A stretch of DNA of 64,000 nt from JAWVFM01 sp963823245 (GTDB taxonomy: Bacteria; Actinomycetota; Thermoleophilia; Solirubrobacterales; 70-9). Shown one piece after another: positions 1 to 7,939 of this stretch. Both the position numbers and the translations under genes were made by a program. A model generated the notes under the pieces. That model was not told the DNA's origin and did no database searches. It saw only the letters and a program-made list of their open reading frames with translations. Where the stretch lies: positions 744,001-808,000 of the forward strand of contig CAWGKQ010000008.1 of assembly GCA_963823245.1 (NCBI GenBank), given 5' to 3'. The first letter of the stretch is position 1; every line of letters begins with the position of its first letter.

Positions 1-523
1 CGAGCAGCAGGTCCTTGAGCTGCCCGCGTCCCCGTTGAACGCGGGTCTTCATCCCGGAGACGGAGAGCCCCATCCGCCCCGCGGCGTCGACCTGGCTCAC
101 CCCCTGGAACTCGGTCAGCTCGATCGCCTCTCGGTAGCTGGCGGGCAGGCGTGCGGTCAGCGGCCGCAGGCAGCCGGCCAGCTCCGAGCGCAGCTCCGCG
201 GAGTCGGGCTCCGTTCGCATCGTCTGCGGAGGTGCCCCCGCGGGCTCGGGGACGTCGGTGGACCCTCCCGACGGAAGCTCGCGACGCGCTGGCTTCCGGT
301 AGTGGTCGGCGATCCCGTTGGTGGCGACGCGGTAGACCCAGCTCGCGACGCGATCGACGTGCTCGAGATCTTCGCCGTGGCGATGGATTCGCAGCATCAC
401 CTCCTGGAGGATGTCCTCGGCGTCCTCGGGACGGCGGACGCGGCGCGAGATGAAGCCCAGGAGCCGGTCGTGGAGCTCACGCCACACCTCCTCCACGATG
501 GGTGCGTTGACCGCGGCGCTCAT
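1..523 (-). CDS. SigZ-like sigma-70 family RNA polymerase sigma factor (3' end cut by window edge)
   Basis: Reading the minus strand from an ATG at 523 gives 174 codons that run off the left edge. Early in the protein a region-2 block is visible (residues such as RPEDAEDILQEVMLRIHRH, then ASWVYRVATNGIADHYR). A region-4 helix-turn-helix follows (LPASYREAIELTEFQGVSQ, DAAGRMGLSVSGMKTRVQRG). This matches small alternative sigma factors of the SigZ type, which direct RNA polymerase to a specialised promoter set. Its ATG overlaps the stop of the upstream Cys-rich ORF as ATGA, so the two are probably translationally coupled. The arsenic genes lie about 700 bp away, which hints at metal(loid) stress but does not prove it. 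The C-terminus is outside the window. Confidence 0.85.
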   Translation of the reverse strand, partial: MSAAVNAPIVEEVWRELHDRLLGFISRRVRRPEDAEDILQEVMLRIHRHGEDLEHVDRVASWVYRVATNGIADHYRKPARRELPSGGSTDVPEPAGAPPQTMRTEPDSAELRSELAGCLRPLTARLPASYREAIELTEFQGVSQVDAAGRMGLSVSGMKTRVQRGRGQLKDLLL

Positions 524-807
524 CGGCAGCCGCAACCTCCGTCCGCCGACGACCCGCAGCAGTCCGCCTTCGCCCCGGGCTCGCAGCACGATGCTTGCTC
601 CAACGGACCGCAGCACGGGTGGTCGCGCTCGATCGCGATCCGGTCGCCCGGGTCTCGCGTTGGGCGCGGCGTGATCGGGAAATGATCGCCGCGCGAGCGG
701 CTCTTCCTGCCAGATCCCTCAGGTTCGGTCATCGCCCTAGTAGACGGCCCTCGAACGAAAAGGACGCACGAATCGAGGCCGAGCAGACGAGAGCATCCCG
801 AGATCAT
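520..807 (-). CDS. small Cys-rich protein coupled to the sigma factor
   Basis: This ORF of up to 95 residues ends in a Cys-rich tail: CCGPLEQASCCEPGAKADCC, then GSSADGGCGCR and stop. Its stop overlaps the sigma factor ATG (ATGA). The tail closely resembles the N-terminal tail of the ArsM encoded about 1 kb away, which has the same CC...CCEP.AKA.CCG...GCGC spacing. The pattern suggests a thiolate metal(loid)-binding peptide, perhaps a sensor or anti-sigma partner, or a remnant of an ArsM 5' end. The start is uncertain: ATG at 807 or ATG at 732 are both possible and neither has a strong ribosome binding site. No known family is recognised for the full ORF. Metal binding is inferred from the cysteines alone. 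Confidence 0.5.
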   Translation of the reverse strand: MISGCSRLLGLDSCVLFVRGPSTRAMTEPEGSGRKSRSRGDHFPITPRPTRDPGDRIAIERDHPCCGPLEQASCCEPGAKADCCGSSADGGCGCR

Positions 808-896
808 CCCACCGGCGGGTCCCGCGGCCGACCCGTGGGTGTGAGCGCCGGGGATTCGCCCGGCCGGAACGAGAAGGAGTCACCGGAAGAGCATCA

Positions 897-1193
897 ATGA
901 CGGGACGATCACCGGCCGGCCCGAAGGGTGAGGCTGGTCCGGCGGGCGCGCAGGGTCCGGCCGGACCCCCGGGCTCGAGCGGGACCAGCGGCTGGGAGTA
1001 TCGAGTTTCGCCGTCCTCTATCACCACCGGCGCTGTGGGCACAACGCAGGTCGACTGCCCCGCGGGCAAGAAGGCCCTCGGCGGCGGCGGGAGCTCCGCA
1101 TCCGGCTACCTGACGCTCGTGACAAGCGCACCGAGCGACGCCGGGACCGGCTGGGTCGTCAGTCGTGAACGACGCGGTCGACCATGTCGATAA
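897..1193 (+). CDS. short collagen-like (Gly-X-Y) protein, probably a fragment
   Basis: The predicted 98-residue protein starts with about nine Gly-X-Y triplets (GPKGEAGPAGAQGPAGPPG) followed by a small beta-rich segment containing CPAGKKALGGGGS. This arrangement is common in secreted collagen-like proteins of soil actinobacteria, where the C-terminal module ends in a short conserved block. Here that last block is missing: after GTGWVV the frame changes to an Arg-rich tail and stops, so the 3' end appears frameshifted or truncated. No signal peptide is visible, so the true 5' end may also be lost. A GGAAGAG stretch precedes the ATG. It is divergent from the Cys-rich ORF. Confidence 0.4.
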   Translation: MTGRSPAGPKGEAGPAGAQGPAGPPGSSGTSGWEYRVSPSSITTGAVGTTQVDCPAGKKALGGGGSSASGYLTLVTSAPSDAGTGWVVSRERRGRPCR

Positions 1194-1228
1194 CTCAGGA
1201 GACACGAAAGGTGCGCCGGGGGCGCCCG

Positions 1229-2128
1229 CTAGCGAGAGCTCAGGCGGGCTCGCACGATCGTCGACCCAGCCTGTTCGTGAACGCGGTGGGTCTCGCGGAT
1301 CTCGACGTCCTCAAAGCCGGCGCCCTCGAGTTCGCGACGAAACTCCGCCGTGGTTAGTGCTCCCGCGATGCATCCCGTCCACTGCGCCATGTCGCGGCGC
1401 GTCTCCTCGTCCATGCCCTCGTCGGCGACGACGTCGGTGACGGCGAAGCGCCCACCCGGGCGCAGCACCCGGGCGGCCTCGCGGAATACCGCCGACTTGT
1501 CGCCCGAGAGGTTGATAACGCAGTTGGAGATGAGAACGTCGATCGAGTCGTCGGGTAGCGGCACATCTTCGATCGTGCCCTTGACGAATTCGACATTCTC
1601 GACTCCGGCCTCGCGCTGATTTCGTCGGGCGAGATCGAGCATCTCATCGGTCATATCGAGGCCGTATGCCTTCCCCGTCGGGCCGACCCGGCGCGCTGAG
1701 AGCAGCACGTCGATGCCTCCGCCTGAGCCGAGATCAAGGACCGTCTCCCCCTCATGGAGATCGGCGACAGCGGTGGGGTTACCGCAGCCGAGCGAGGCGA
1801 GGTGCGCGGCGTCCGGTAGCGCGTCACGATCCTCGCTCTCATAAAGGCCGGAGCCAAATACTTCGCGCTGCTCGTCGGTGATGACGGCAGCGTCATCGCA
1901 GCACGTCGCCGACGCGGTGCTCGCTGCCAGCGCCGCGGCTGCGTAGCGTTCGCGGACTACTTCGCGCACGTTCTCGGTGTCGGGCGCCTTGCCGGCACTG
2001 CACCCGCAGCCGGCGCCGTGACTTTCGCCGCAACATCCTGCCTTGGCCTCGGGCTCACAGCAGGTCTCCTGCGCGGCCGGAGAACAACAACTCGTGGTCT
2101 TGGCCTCGACGGTCGTTAGGTCAGCCAT
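1229..2128 (-). CDS. arsM: arsenite S-adenosylmethionine methyltransferase
   Basis: This 299-residue protein methylates trivalent arsenic with SAM. It has a Cys-rich N-terminal tail (paired cysteines at about residues 14-45) and a CC pair near residue 75. The Rossmann SAM-binding motif is LDLGSGGGIDVLLSA. Two cysteines sit in the contexts ISNCVINLSGDK and WTGCIAGAL. These last two and the CC pair correspond to the three conserved As(III)-coordinating cysteines of the ArsM family. The gene overlaps the end of arsR by 13 bp on the same strand, so it should be co-transcribed and repressed with it. The ending EQAGSTIVRARLSSR completes a normal family length. The unusually dense N-terminal cysteine tail may act as an arsenic-delivery segment, which is inference. 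Confidence 0.93.
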   Translation of the reverse strand: MADLTTVEAKTTSCCSPAAQETCCEPEAKAGCCGESHGAGCGCSAGKAPDTENVREVVRERYAAAALAASTASATCCDDAAVITDEQREVFGSGLYESEDRDALPDAAHLASLGCGNPTAVADLHEGETVLDLGSGGGIDVLLSARRVGPTGKAYGLDMTDEMLDLARRNQREAGVENVEFVKGTIEDVPLPDDSIDVLISNCVINLSGDKSAVFREAARVLRPGGRFAVTDVVADEGMDEETRRDMAQWTGCIAGALTTAEFRRELEGAGFEDVEIRETHRVHEQAGSTIVRARLSSR

Positions 2129-2469
2129 GCGCTCAGTTCCTCAAGCGCTTCCGGCTTGACGTAGTAGTAGGCCCAAAGGCCCTGGCGCTCGGAGCCGACG
2201 ATGCCGGCTTCGCGCAGGACCTTCAGGTGATGGGAGACCGTCGGCTGAGCGAGGTCGAAGAGCGGCACCAGCTCACAGACGCAGACCTTGCCGGCGTGCT
2301 TTCGCAGGACGTCGACGAGTTGCATCCGGATCGGGTCACCGAGCGCTTTCGCCGCGCTCGCCATCCGCTCGGCAGCCTCGCGCTCGATGTCGGGGTAGAC
2401 GACCGGCTCACAACAAGGCTCACCGGGGGGACGCTTCTGCTTCGGGGTCAGCTCCAGATCGATACTCAT
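2116..2469 (-). CDS. arsR: ArsR/SmtB-family arsenic-responsive repressor
   Basis: This 117-residue winged-helix repressor is expected to leave its operator when As(III) binds. The metal-sensing VCVCEL motif lies at the start of the predicted sensor helix. The recognition-helix region LAQPTVSHHLKVLREAGIV and the wing with WAYYYVKPEAL are typical of the family. An extra CC pair occurs in the N-terminal segment GEPCCEPVVYP, so there may be an additional thiol site. It is the first gene of the minus-strand arsR-arsM unit, and its ATG lies five bases from a palindromic operator shared with the divergent arsC operon. The operator position predicts autoregulation and control of both arms. Confidence 0.93.
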   Translation of the reverse strand: MSIDLELTPKQKRPPGEPCCEPVVYPDIEREAAERMASAAKALGDPIRMQLVDVLRKHAGKVCVCELVPLFDLAQPTVSHHLKVLREAGIVGSERQGLWAYYYVKPEALEELSAWLT

Positions 2470-2473
2470 CTAT

Positions 2474-2491
2474 TTGAATATATCAATTCAA
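2474..2491. promoter_or_regulatory. palindromic ArsR operator between divergent ars transcripts
   Basis: A perfect 6-6-6 inverted repeat TTGAAT-N6-ATTCAA lies in an AT-rich patch within otherwise GC-rich DNA. It is five bases upstream of the arsR ATG and about 40 bases upstream of the arsC start. Its size and AT content match ArsR/SmtB operators, so binding here would repress both directions. Confidence 0.8.
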
Positions 2492-2533
2492 TTGGCTAGC
2501 GTGGATGGAAGACGTCTAAGGTGGAGGTGTTTG

Positions 2534-3166
2534 GTGAAGCTTCAACTCGATCCCGGGACGCGCGCCCACGTGGATGCCGGAGTCGCGAGCCTCAAAGAGG
2601 AGTTCGCGGGGATCTTCTCCGCGGAGACGGTCGACCGCTGGGTCGATGACTCCCTCGAGCGGCTCTCGGGAGCGCGGTTTCAGGACTTCGTTCCGCTGTT
2701 CGTGCGCCGCTTCGCCCGTGAGCGGCTGCGGGCGCTCGCCCAGTCCGAGGGTAAGGTGGCGAAGGAGGTGCCCGAGGTCCTGTTCGTCTGCGTCGCGAAC
2801 GCGGGCCGCAGCCAAATGGCGGCCGGTCTCCTCGACAAGCTGGCCGAGGGCAGGCTCCACGTTCGCTCAGCCGGATCCGACCCGGCCGATGAGCTCAACC
2901 CCGCCGTCGTCGCGGCGATGGAGGAGGTCGGGGTCGACGTCAGCAAGGAGTTCCCGAAGCCGCTGACCGACGAGGTCGTAAAGGCGGCCGATGCCGTGAT
3001 CACGATGGGCTGCGGCGATGCCTGCCCGATCTACCCCGGCAAGCGCTACGAGGACTGGGAGCTGGAGGATCCGGCGGGCAAGGACCTCGAGACCGTACGG
3101 AGGATCCGCGACGGGATCGATCAACACGTCCGGGCGCTGCTCGGGGAGCTGCTGCCGGATGGCTGA
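2534..3166 (+). CDS. arsC: arsenate reductase, LMW-phosphatase type with N-terminal helical domain
   Basis: The protein reduces arsenate to arsenite. The first ~75 residues form an Ala/Arg/Leu-rich helical domain (LEEFA, RWVDDSLERL, VPLFVRRFARERL) common as an N-terminal extension in actinobacterial enzymes. The C-terminal ~130 residues are a low-molecular-weight phosphatase fold with the P-loop CVANAGRSQM (C-x5-R) and the resolving cysteines of TMGCGDACP. That combination points to a thioredoxin- or mycothiol-coupled reductase. GTG at 2534 is chosen as the start because GGTGGAGG precedes it at 2520-2527; the longer reading from 2474 would begin inside the ArsR operator. It overlaps the next gene by 8 bp, so coupling with the Acr3 pump is likely. 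Confidence 0.92.
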   Translation: MKLQLDPGTRAHVDAGVASLKEEFAGIFSAETVDRWVDDSLERLSGARFQDFVPLFVRRFARERLRALAQSEGKVAKEVPEVLFVCVANAGRSQMAAGLLDKLAEGRLHVRSAGSDPADELNPAVVAAMEEVGVDVSKEFPKPLTDEVVKAADAVITMGCGDACPIYPGKRYEDWELEDPAGKDLETVRRIRDGIDQHVRALLGELLPDG

Positions 3167-4307
3167 CCCCGCCGGCGGCTACGAAGGCGCCACCGATCCT
3201 GGTGAGGCCGCCGTCATCCGACGGCTGTCGACGCTGGATCGCTTCCTGCCCCTGTGGATCGCGCTCGGGATGGCGGGCGGCCTCGCACTCGGATCGCTGA
3301 TCCCCGGGCTCAACGACTTTCTGGACACGCTGAAAGTAGGGACCGTCAGCCTGCCGATCGCGCTCGGGCTGCTGCTGATGATGTACCCCGTCCTCACCAA
3401 GGTCCGCTACGAGGACATGGGCAAGATGCGGGGCGACGGGCGGATGTTCGGCGTCTCGCTGTTTCTGTCGTGGGTCGTCGGCCCCGCCTTGATGTTCACG
3501 CTGGCGTGGCTGTTCCTCGCCGACGAGCCCGCCTACCGCACCGGGGTCATCGTCGTCGGCTTGGCGCGCTGCATCGCGATGGTGCTGGTCTGGAACGACC
3601 TTGCCGGCGGCGACAACGACCGTGCCGCCGTCTTGGTCGTCTTCAACGCGATCTTCCAAGTCGTCGCCTACGCCCTGCTCGGCTGGTTCTACCTGAACGC
3701 GCTTCCGAACCTGCTCGGGCTCGACACCCAGGGCTTCCAGGTCTCCATCTGGGAGGTCGCTCGGACGGTGCTCATCTTCCTCGGCATCCCGTTGACCGCC
3801 GGGTACCTGACCCGGCGCTGGGGTCTGCGCGCGCACGGCCGCGAGTGGTTCGAGTCGACGGTCATCCCGCGCATCGCGCCGATCACCCTCTACGGGCTGC
3901 TGTTCACGATCGTGCTCTTGTTCGCGATCCAGGGCGACCACATCACCGCTGCACCGCTGACGGTCGCCCGCATCGCGCTTCCGCTCCTGGTCTACTTCGC
4001 GGGCATGTGGGCGCTCGGCTTCGTGATCGGCCGGGCGATGAACCTCGGCTACGCCAAGACCGCGACGATGGCCTTCACGGTTGCGTCCAACGACTTCGAG
4101 CTCGCGATCGCCGTCGCCGTCGGGGTCTGGGGGGCCAGCTCAGGCCAGGCACTGGCCGGGGTCGTCGGCCCGCTGATCGAGGTCCCGGTTCTCGTCAGCC
4201 TCGTCTACGTCGCGCTCTGGCTGCGCCGGCGCTGGTGGGCCGACGAGCGGCCAGCACCGGTGCCGGTATCCGAGCCGCTCCGCGAACCCGTCGGCCGACC
4301 TGTGTAG
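3159..4307 (+). CDS. acr3: ACR3-family arsenite efflux permease
   Basis: This 382-residue membrane protein has about ten hydrophobic segments and exports As(III) made by ArsC. The essential Cys of ACR3 transporters is present in GLARCIAMVLVWNDLAGG, and the conserved Glu lies in TVASNDFELAIAVAVG. The start is ATG at 3159, overlapping the arsC stop (ATGGCTGA); upstream in-frame codons lie inside arsC. It is the second gene of the plus-strand ars operon and is followed within 7 bp by the small Cys-rich gene. The short cytosolic C-terminus is Pro/Glu-rich. Confidence 0.95.
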   Translation: MADPAGGYEGATDPGEAAVIRRLSTLDRFLPLWIALGMAGGLALGSLIPGLNDFLDTLKVGTVSLPIALGLLLMMYPVLTKVRYEDMGKMRGDGRMFGVSLFLSWVVGPALMFTLAWLFLADEPAYRTGVIVVGLARCIAMVLVWNDLAGGDNDRAAVLVVFNAIFQVVAYALLGWFYLNALPNLLGLDTQGFQVSIWEVARTVLIFLGIPLTAGYLTRRWGLRAHGREWFESTVIPRIAPITLYGLLFTIVLLFAIQGDHITAAPLTVARIALPLLVYFAGMWALGFVIGRAMNLGYAKTATMAFTVASNDFELAIAVAVGVWGASSGQALAGVVGPLIEVPVLVSLVYVALWLRRRWWADERPAPVPVSEPLREPVGRPV

Positions 4308-4313
4308 GCCTAG

Positions 4314-4535
4314 ATGAACTGCCTCGACTGCCGCCCGGATGTGACCGCCGCCGTCGCGGTTTGCGGTCGCTGCGGCGCCGGCCTTTGCACAGAGCACTTG
4401 GTTGAGTCCGAGGAGTACCTCACCTTCATGATGCCGATCAACCGCCCGGTCGCCAGCGAGCCGGCGGCGCGCAAGCTGCGGTGCGGGCGCTGCGCCGCCG
4501 CCGAGCGGGGTCAGCTGGAGAAGAGAACCGCGTGA
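4314..4535 (+). CDS. small Cys-rich zinc-ribbon-like protein (DUF2180-like) of the ars operon
   Basis: This 73-residue protein begins MNCLDC and contains VCGRCGAGLC plus LRCGRC. That gives eight cysteines arranged as CxxC-type pairs with one His in CTEHL, which looks like one or two zinc knuckles. It resembles the short DUF2180 family seen in actinobacterial ars operons. Its position is 7 bp after acr3 and 19 bp before the GAPDH gene, so it belongs to the operon. A role as a metal(loid) chaperone or thiol buffer for the efflux pump is inference. No enzymatic motif is seen. Confidence 0.7.
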   Translation: MNCLDCRPDVTAAVAVCGRCGAGLCTEHLVESEEYLTFMMPINRPVASEPAARKLRCGRCAAAERGQLEKRTA

Positions 4536-4554
4536 CACGGCCCACCGCAAGCGA

Positions 4555-5607
4555 GTGAGCGCACGGGTCGGGATCAACGGCTTCGGTCGCATGGGGCGCC
4601 TGGCGCTACGTGCCGCTTGGGGCTGGCCGGAGCTCACGTTCACCCACGTCAACGAGCTGCATGGCAATGCGGACACCGCCGCCCACCTGCTGACGTTCGA
4701 CTCGATCCATGGTCGCTGGTCCGAAGACGTCCACGGCGATGGAAAGGTGCTCACAGTCAACGGCACGGCGCTCGGCTACAGCAGCCACGCGGAGCCCGGG
4801 GATGTGCCCTGGGGCGAACTGGGGGTCGAGGTCGTTCTCGAGTGCTCCGGGAAGTTCCGCACGCCCGAGCTGCTCGACCCCTACTTCCAGCGGAGCGTGC
4901 ACAAGGTCATCGTCGCGGCTCCGGTCAAGGACGGCGCGCTCAACGTGGTGGTCGGCGTCAACGACCACCTTTACGAACCGCAGAACCACGATCTGTTGAC
5001 GGCCGCGTCCTGCACGACCAACTGCCTCGCGCCGGTCGTGAAGGTGATCCACGAGGAAATCGGCATCCGGCACGGGCAGATCACGACCCTGCACGACATG
5101 ACCAACACGCAGACGCTGATCGATTCCCCGCACAAGGACCTGCGGAGGGCGCGGGCAGCAAGCGCCTCGCTCATCCCCACCACGACCGGGTCGGCGAGCG
5201 CGATCGGGCTCATCTTTCCGGAGCTCGAGGGCAAGCTAAGCGGCCTCGCCGTGCGGGTGCCGCTGCTCAACGCCTCGCTCACGGATTGCGTGTTCGAGGT
5301 GGCCCGGCCGACGACGGTGGAAGAGGTCAACGGCCTGTTCGAAGCCGCCGCGGCCGGGCCGCTGGAGGGGATCCTCGGATACGAGCGACGGCCGCTGGTC
5401 TCGGTCGACTTCAAGGACGACCCGCGCTCGGGGATCGTCGACGGCCCCTCGACCATGGTCACCGACGAGACTCAGGTCAAGGTCCTCGCGTGGTACGACA
5501 ACGAGTGGGGGTACGCGAACCGCCTCGTTGAGCTCGCGCGTAGGGTCGCGCAGACCCTCCCCGAGGAGGAGCGCGCGGTTGCCTCCCTCAGGCCGGTGGA
5601 TGGCTAG
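4555..5607 (+). CDS. ArsJ-associated glyceraldehyde-3-phosphate dehydrogenase
   Basis: This 350-residue enzyme has the NAD-binding GINGFGRMGRLALRA at its N-terminus and the catalytic Cys in AASCTTNCLAPV. The C-terminal WYDNEWGYANRLVELA is typical of GAPDH. In ars operons this paralogue uses arsenate in place of phosphate and makes 1-arseno-3-phosphoglycerate, which ArsJ exports. The GTG start at 4555 gives the standard N-terminus. The stop overlaps the arsJ ATG (ATGGCTAG), the usual coupling of this pair. The location next to arsJ, rather than with pgk or tpi, supports the detoxification role over glycolysis. Confidence 0.93.
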   Translation: MSARVGINGFGRMGRLALRAAWGWPELTFTHVNELHGNADTAAHLLTFDSIHGRWSEDVHGDGKVLTVNGTALGYSSHAEPGDVPWGELGVEVVLECSGKFRTPELLDPYFQRSVHKVIVAAPVKDGALNVVVGVNDHLYEPQNHDLLTAASCTTNCLAPVVKVIHEEIGIRHGQITTLHDMTNTQTLIDSPHKDLRRARAASASLIPTTTGSASAIGLIFPELEGKLSGLAVRVPLLNASLTDCVFEVARPTTVEEVNGLFEAAAAGPLEGILGYERRPLVSVDFKDDPRSGIVDGPSTMVTDETQVKVLAWYDNEWGYANRLVELARRVAQTLPEEERAVASLRPVDG

Positions 5608-6889
5608 CAGCACCAACGCCACGACCGCAGGCGGTGCACACGTGGGGCGCCGGGACATGCGGAACTACGTCCTCGTAACTGGCGCGTACTGGACCGACAC
5701 GCTCGTAGACGGGGCGATCCGGACCCTGGTCCTCTTCTATTTCGACCAACTCGGCTATACGCCGCTTCAGGTTGCCTCGCTGTTCGTCCTCTACGAGATC
5801 GCCGGCATCGTTACGAACCTGGTCGGGGGCTGGCTCGCCGCCCGTCTGGGCTTGAAGATCACGCTTTTCATGGGTCTGGCGATCCAGGTCACGGCGCTCT
5901 GCATGCTCGGCTTCGCCCCGCCGTCGCTGCTCGTGGTCCCCTACGTGATGGTCTCCCAGGCGCTGTCGGGCGTCGCCAAGGATCTCAACAAGATGAGCTC
6001 CAAGAGCGCCGTAAAGCTCGTCGTACGAGAAGACGACCAGTCCTCGCTGTATCGCTGGGTTGCGATCCTGACCGGTTCGAAGAACGCCCTGAAGGGAGTC
6101 GGCTTCTTCCTCGGCGGATTGCTGCTCACCCTGTTCGGATTTCAGAGCGCCGCGCTGGCACTGGCGGCGCTCGTGCTCATCGCCCTCGTCGTGACCTCGA
6201 CCTCGATTCGCGGCCATCTCGGCCGCCCCGACGCGAAGGCAAAGTTCAAGCACATGTTCTCCAACAACCGCGCGGTCAACATCCTCGCCGCCGCCCGGAT
6301 CTTCCTCTTTGCCGCCCGCGACGTATGGTTCGTCGTCGGCCTGCCGTTCTTCCTCTACGCCGAGTTGGGCTGGAGCTTCTGGGCGGTGGGAACCCTCCTT
6401 GCCGTGTGGGTGATCGGGTACGGCGCGGTGCAAGCCGCGGCACCGCGCTTCGTGCGCCGTCGTGGCCAGGGCCCGGGCGGCGAGCCCGACGGCAGGACCG
6501 CCGTATGGCTGGCGCTCGGCGTGGCGCTATGCCCAGCCGCGATGGCAATAGCCCTCAATGCGGGCGTCAACCCAACGTTCACGATCGTCGCCGGGCTAAT
6601 CCCGTTCGGAGTGGCGTTCGCGATGAACTCCGCGGTTCACTCCTACCTGATCCTCGCCTACGCCGACAACGACAAGGTGGCGATGAACGTCGGCTTTTAC
6701 TACATGGCCAACGCCTTCGGGCGCCTTACCGGAACCGTCCTCTCAGGACTGCTCTATCAATGGCACGGGCTCACCGCCTGCCTGTGGGTATCGACTGGGT
6801 TCCTCCTCGCAGCCGGCCTGCTCTCACTTCTCTTGCCGACCGAGGTCGCACGGAGCACGCGACCAGCGCAGGTATCGCAGGCAGCCTGA
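5600..6889 (+). CDS. arsJ: ArsJ organoarsenical (1-arseno-3-phosphoglycerate) efflux permease
   Basis: This 429-residue major-facilitator protein has about 12 hydrophobic segments. The N-terminal NYVLVTGAYWTDTLVDGAIR and the following YEIAGIVTNLVGGWLAARLG closely match ArsJ signatures. It should export 1-arseno-3-phosphoglycerate made by the preceding GAPDH; outside the cell the product breaks down to arsenate, so the pair acts as an As(V) exporter. The ATG at 5600 overlaps the GAPDH stop. With arsC/acr3 in the same operon, the cell has both an As(III) and an As(V) route. Confidence 0.93.
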   Translation: MASSTNATTAGGAHVGRRDMRNYVLVTGAYWTDTLVDGAIRTLVLFYFDQLGYTPLQVASLFVLYEIAGIVTNLVGGWLAARLGLKITLFMGLAIQVTALCMLGFAPPSLLVVPYVMVSQALSGVAKDLNKMSSKSAVKLVVREDDQSSLYRWVAILTGSKNALKGVGFFLGGLLLTLFGFQSAALALAALVLIALVVTSTSIRGHLGRPDAKAKFKHMFSNNRAVNILAAARIFLFAARDVWFVVGLPFFLYAELGWSFWAVGTLLAVWVIGYGAVQAAAPRFVRRRGQGPGGEPDGRTAVWLALGVALCPAAMAIALNAGVNPTFTIVAGLIPFGVAFAMNSAVHSYLILAYADNDKVAMNVGFYYMANAFGRLTGTVLSGLLYQWHGLTACLWVSTGFLLAAGLLSLLLPTEVARSTRPAQVSQAA

Positions 6890-7169
6890 CGCCGGCCGTC
6901 TGCTTGCCCGCTCGGGCGACGCAAGCTCGATCGGGAACGTCATTGAAAGGTGGCCTCGATCGATGTCCGTGCAGACGAGGATCGGGTCAACAGCCGAATC
7001 GACCGCGGCAGTTCGACCTCGTCCCGGCCGCAGCGCACGGCGACGCGATGCTCGAGTCGAGCGAGCACCTCCCGCGTCTCCCCACCAACGGGTGCAACGC
7101 CCCGGACTGCCTCGGCCTAGGCCAGCACGATCGCGTTCGCCCGGTCAGACTACGTACTGGAGGTAAGCC

Positions 7170-7907
7170 GTGAAAGTGCTGGTCGTCTACGGGCATTACA
7201 ACCCGGACTCGTTCACCCACGCGATCCTGGAGCAGGTCACCAAGGGGCTCGATGACAGTCCCCACACCTACAAGGTCAGCGACCTCTACGCGAGCGGCTT
7301 CGATCCGGTATTCAGCGCCCAGGACGCGGTCCAGTTCATGCACGAGTCGTTACCTGCGGAGTTGCTCGAGGAGGCGAACCCTCGGGAGGCGGTGCTCGGG
7401 TCGGCCCGCGGACCGGTCCGCCGGTTCATGGCAAAGCGATGGATACGCGGCAAGGACAATCGCGAGATCGCCCGCGCGCTCGCAGAGCGCCTACCGGAGG
7501 ACGTACGCGCGCAGCAGGCGCTGGTCGCGGAGGCCGACGGTCTGATCTTCGTCGCGCCCGTGTACTGGATGGGCTTCCCGGCGATCCTCAAGGGTTGGTT
7601 TGAGCGAGTCTTCGCCTATGGCTTCGCTTACACCCTCACGCCCGAGGGATGGCAGGGAGACCTGGAGGGCCGTGTCCCGTTGCTCTCGCAGCAGAAGGCG
7701 CTCATCCTGACGCCGACTTTCTTCACCGAGGAGGAATACGACAAAGGCTGGCGGGAGGCGATGGACACGGTGATCAGCTCATGGGGTCTGAAGATGGCAG
7801 GGGTCAAGGAAGCGCGCCACACGTACTTCTACGCTGTGATCGCCGCCAGCGATGAGGAGCGGCGCGCCTACCTCGACGAGGCCTACCGACTGGGAAAGGA
7901 GTTCTAG
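7170..7907 (+). CDS. flavodoxin-fold NAD(P)H dehydrogenase (quinone), KefF/NQO-like
   Basis: This 245-residue protein starts MKVLVVYGHYNPDSF and has the FMN-site segment VAPVYWMGFPAILKGWFERV, both typical of NAD(P)H:quinone oxidoreductases of the NQO1/MdaB/KefF group. A GGAGG precedes the GTG start. It differs from most relatives by an internal insert at about residues 55-105 rich in Arg and Glu. It lies 280 bp after arsJ on the same strand, so it may be a downstream member of the ars island, with a role like ArsH-type flavoreductases in handling redox stress. That link is positional only. The preceding 280-bp gap holds no recognisable gene. Confidence 0.8.
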   Translation: MKVLVVYGHYNPDSFTHAILEQVTKGLDDSPHTYKVSDLYASGFDPVFSAQDAVQFMHESLPAELLEEANPREAVLGSARGPVRRFMAKRWIRGKDNREIARALAERLPEDVRAQQALVAEADGLIFVAPVYWMGFPAILKGWFERVFAYGFAYTLTPEGWQGDLEGRVPLLSQQKALILTPTFFTEEEYDKGWREAMDTVISSWGLKMAGVKEARHTYFYAVIAASDEERRAYLDEAYRLGKEF

Positions 7908-7939
7908 GAGCAGGGCGTCTCGCGAGACGCCGGGCTCGA

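Noticed and set aside
35..685. Long plus-strand ORF at the left edge
   Set aside because: It is the antisense shadow of the SigZ-like sigma factor, whose minus-strand translation shows clear region 2 and region 4 motifs.
3000..3941. 313-residue minus-strand ORF opposite acr3
   Set aside because: Low-complexity Arg/Asp/Gln/Glu composition, complementary to a well-conserved transporter; a GC-rich shadow frame.
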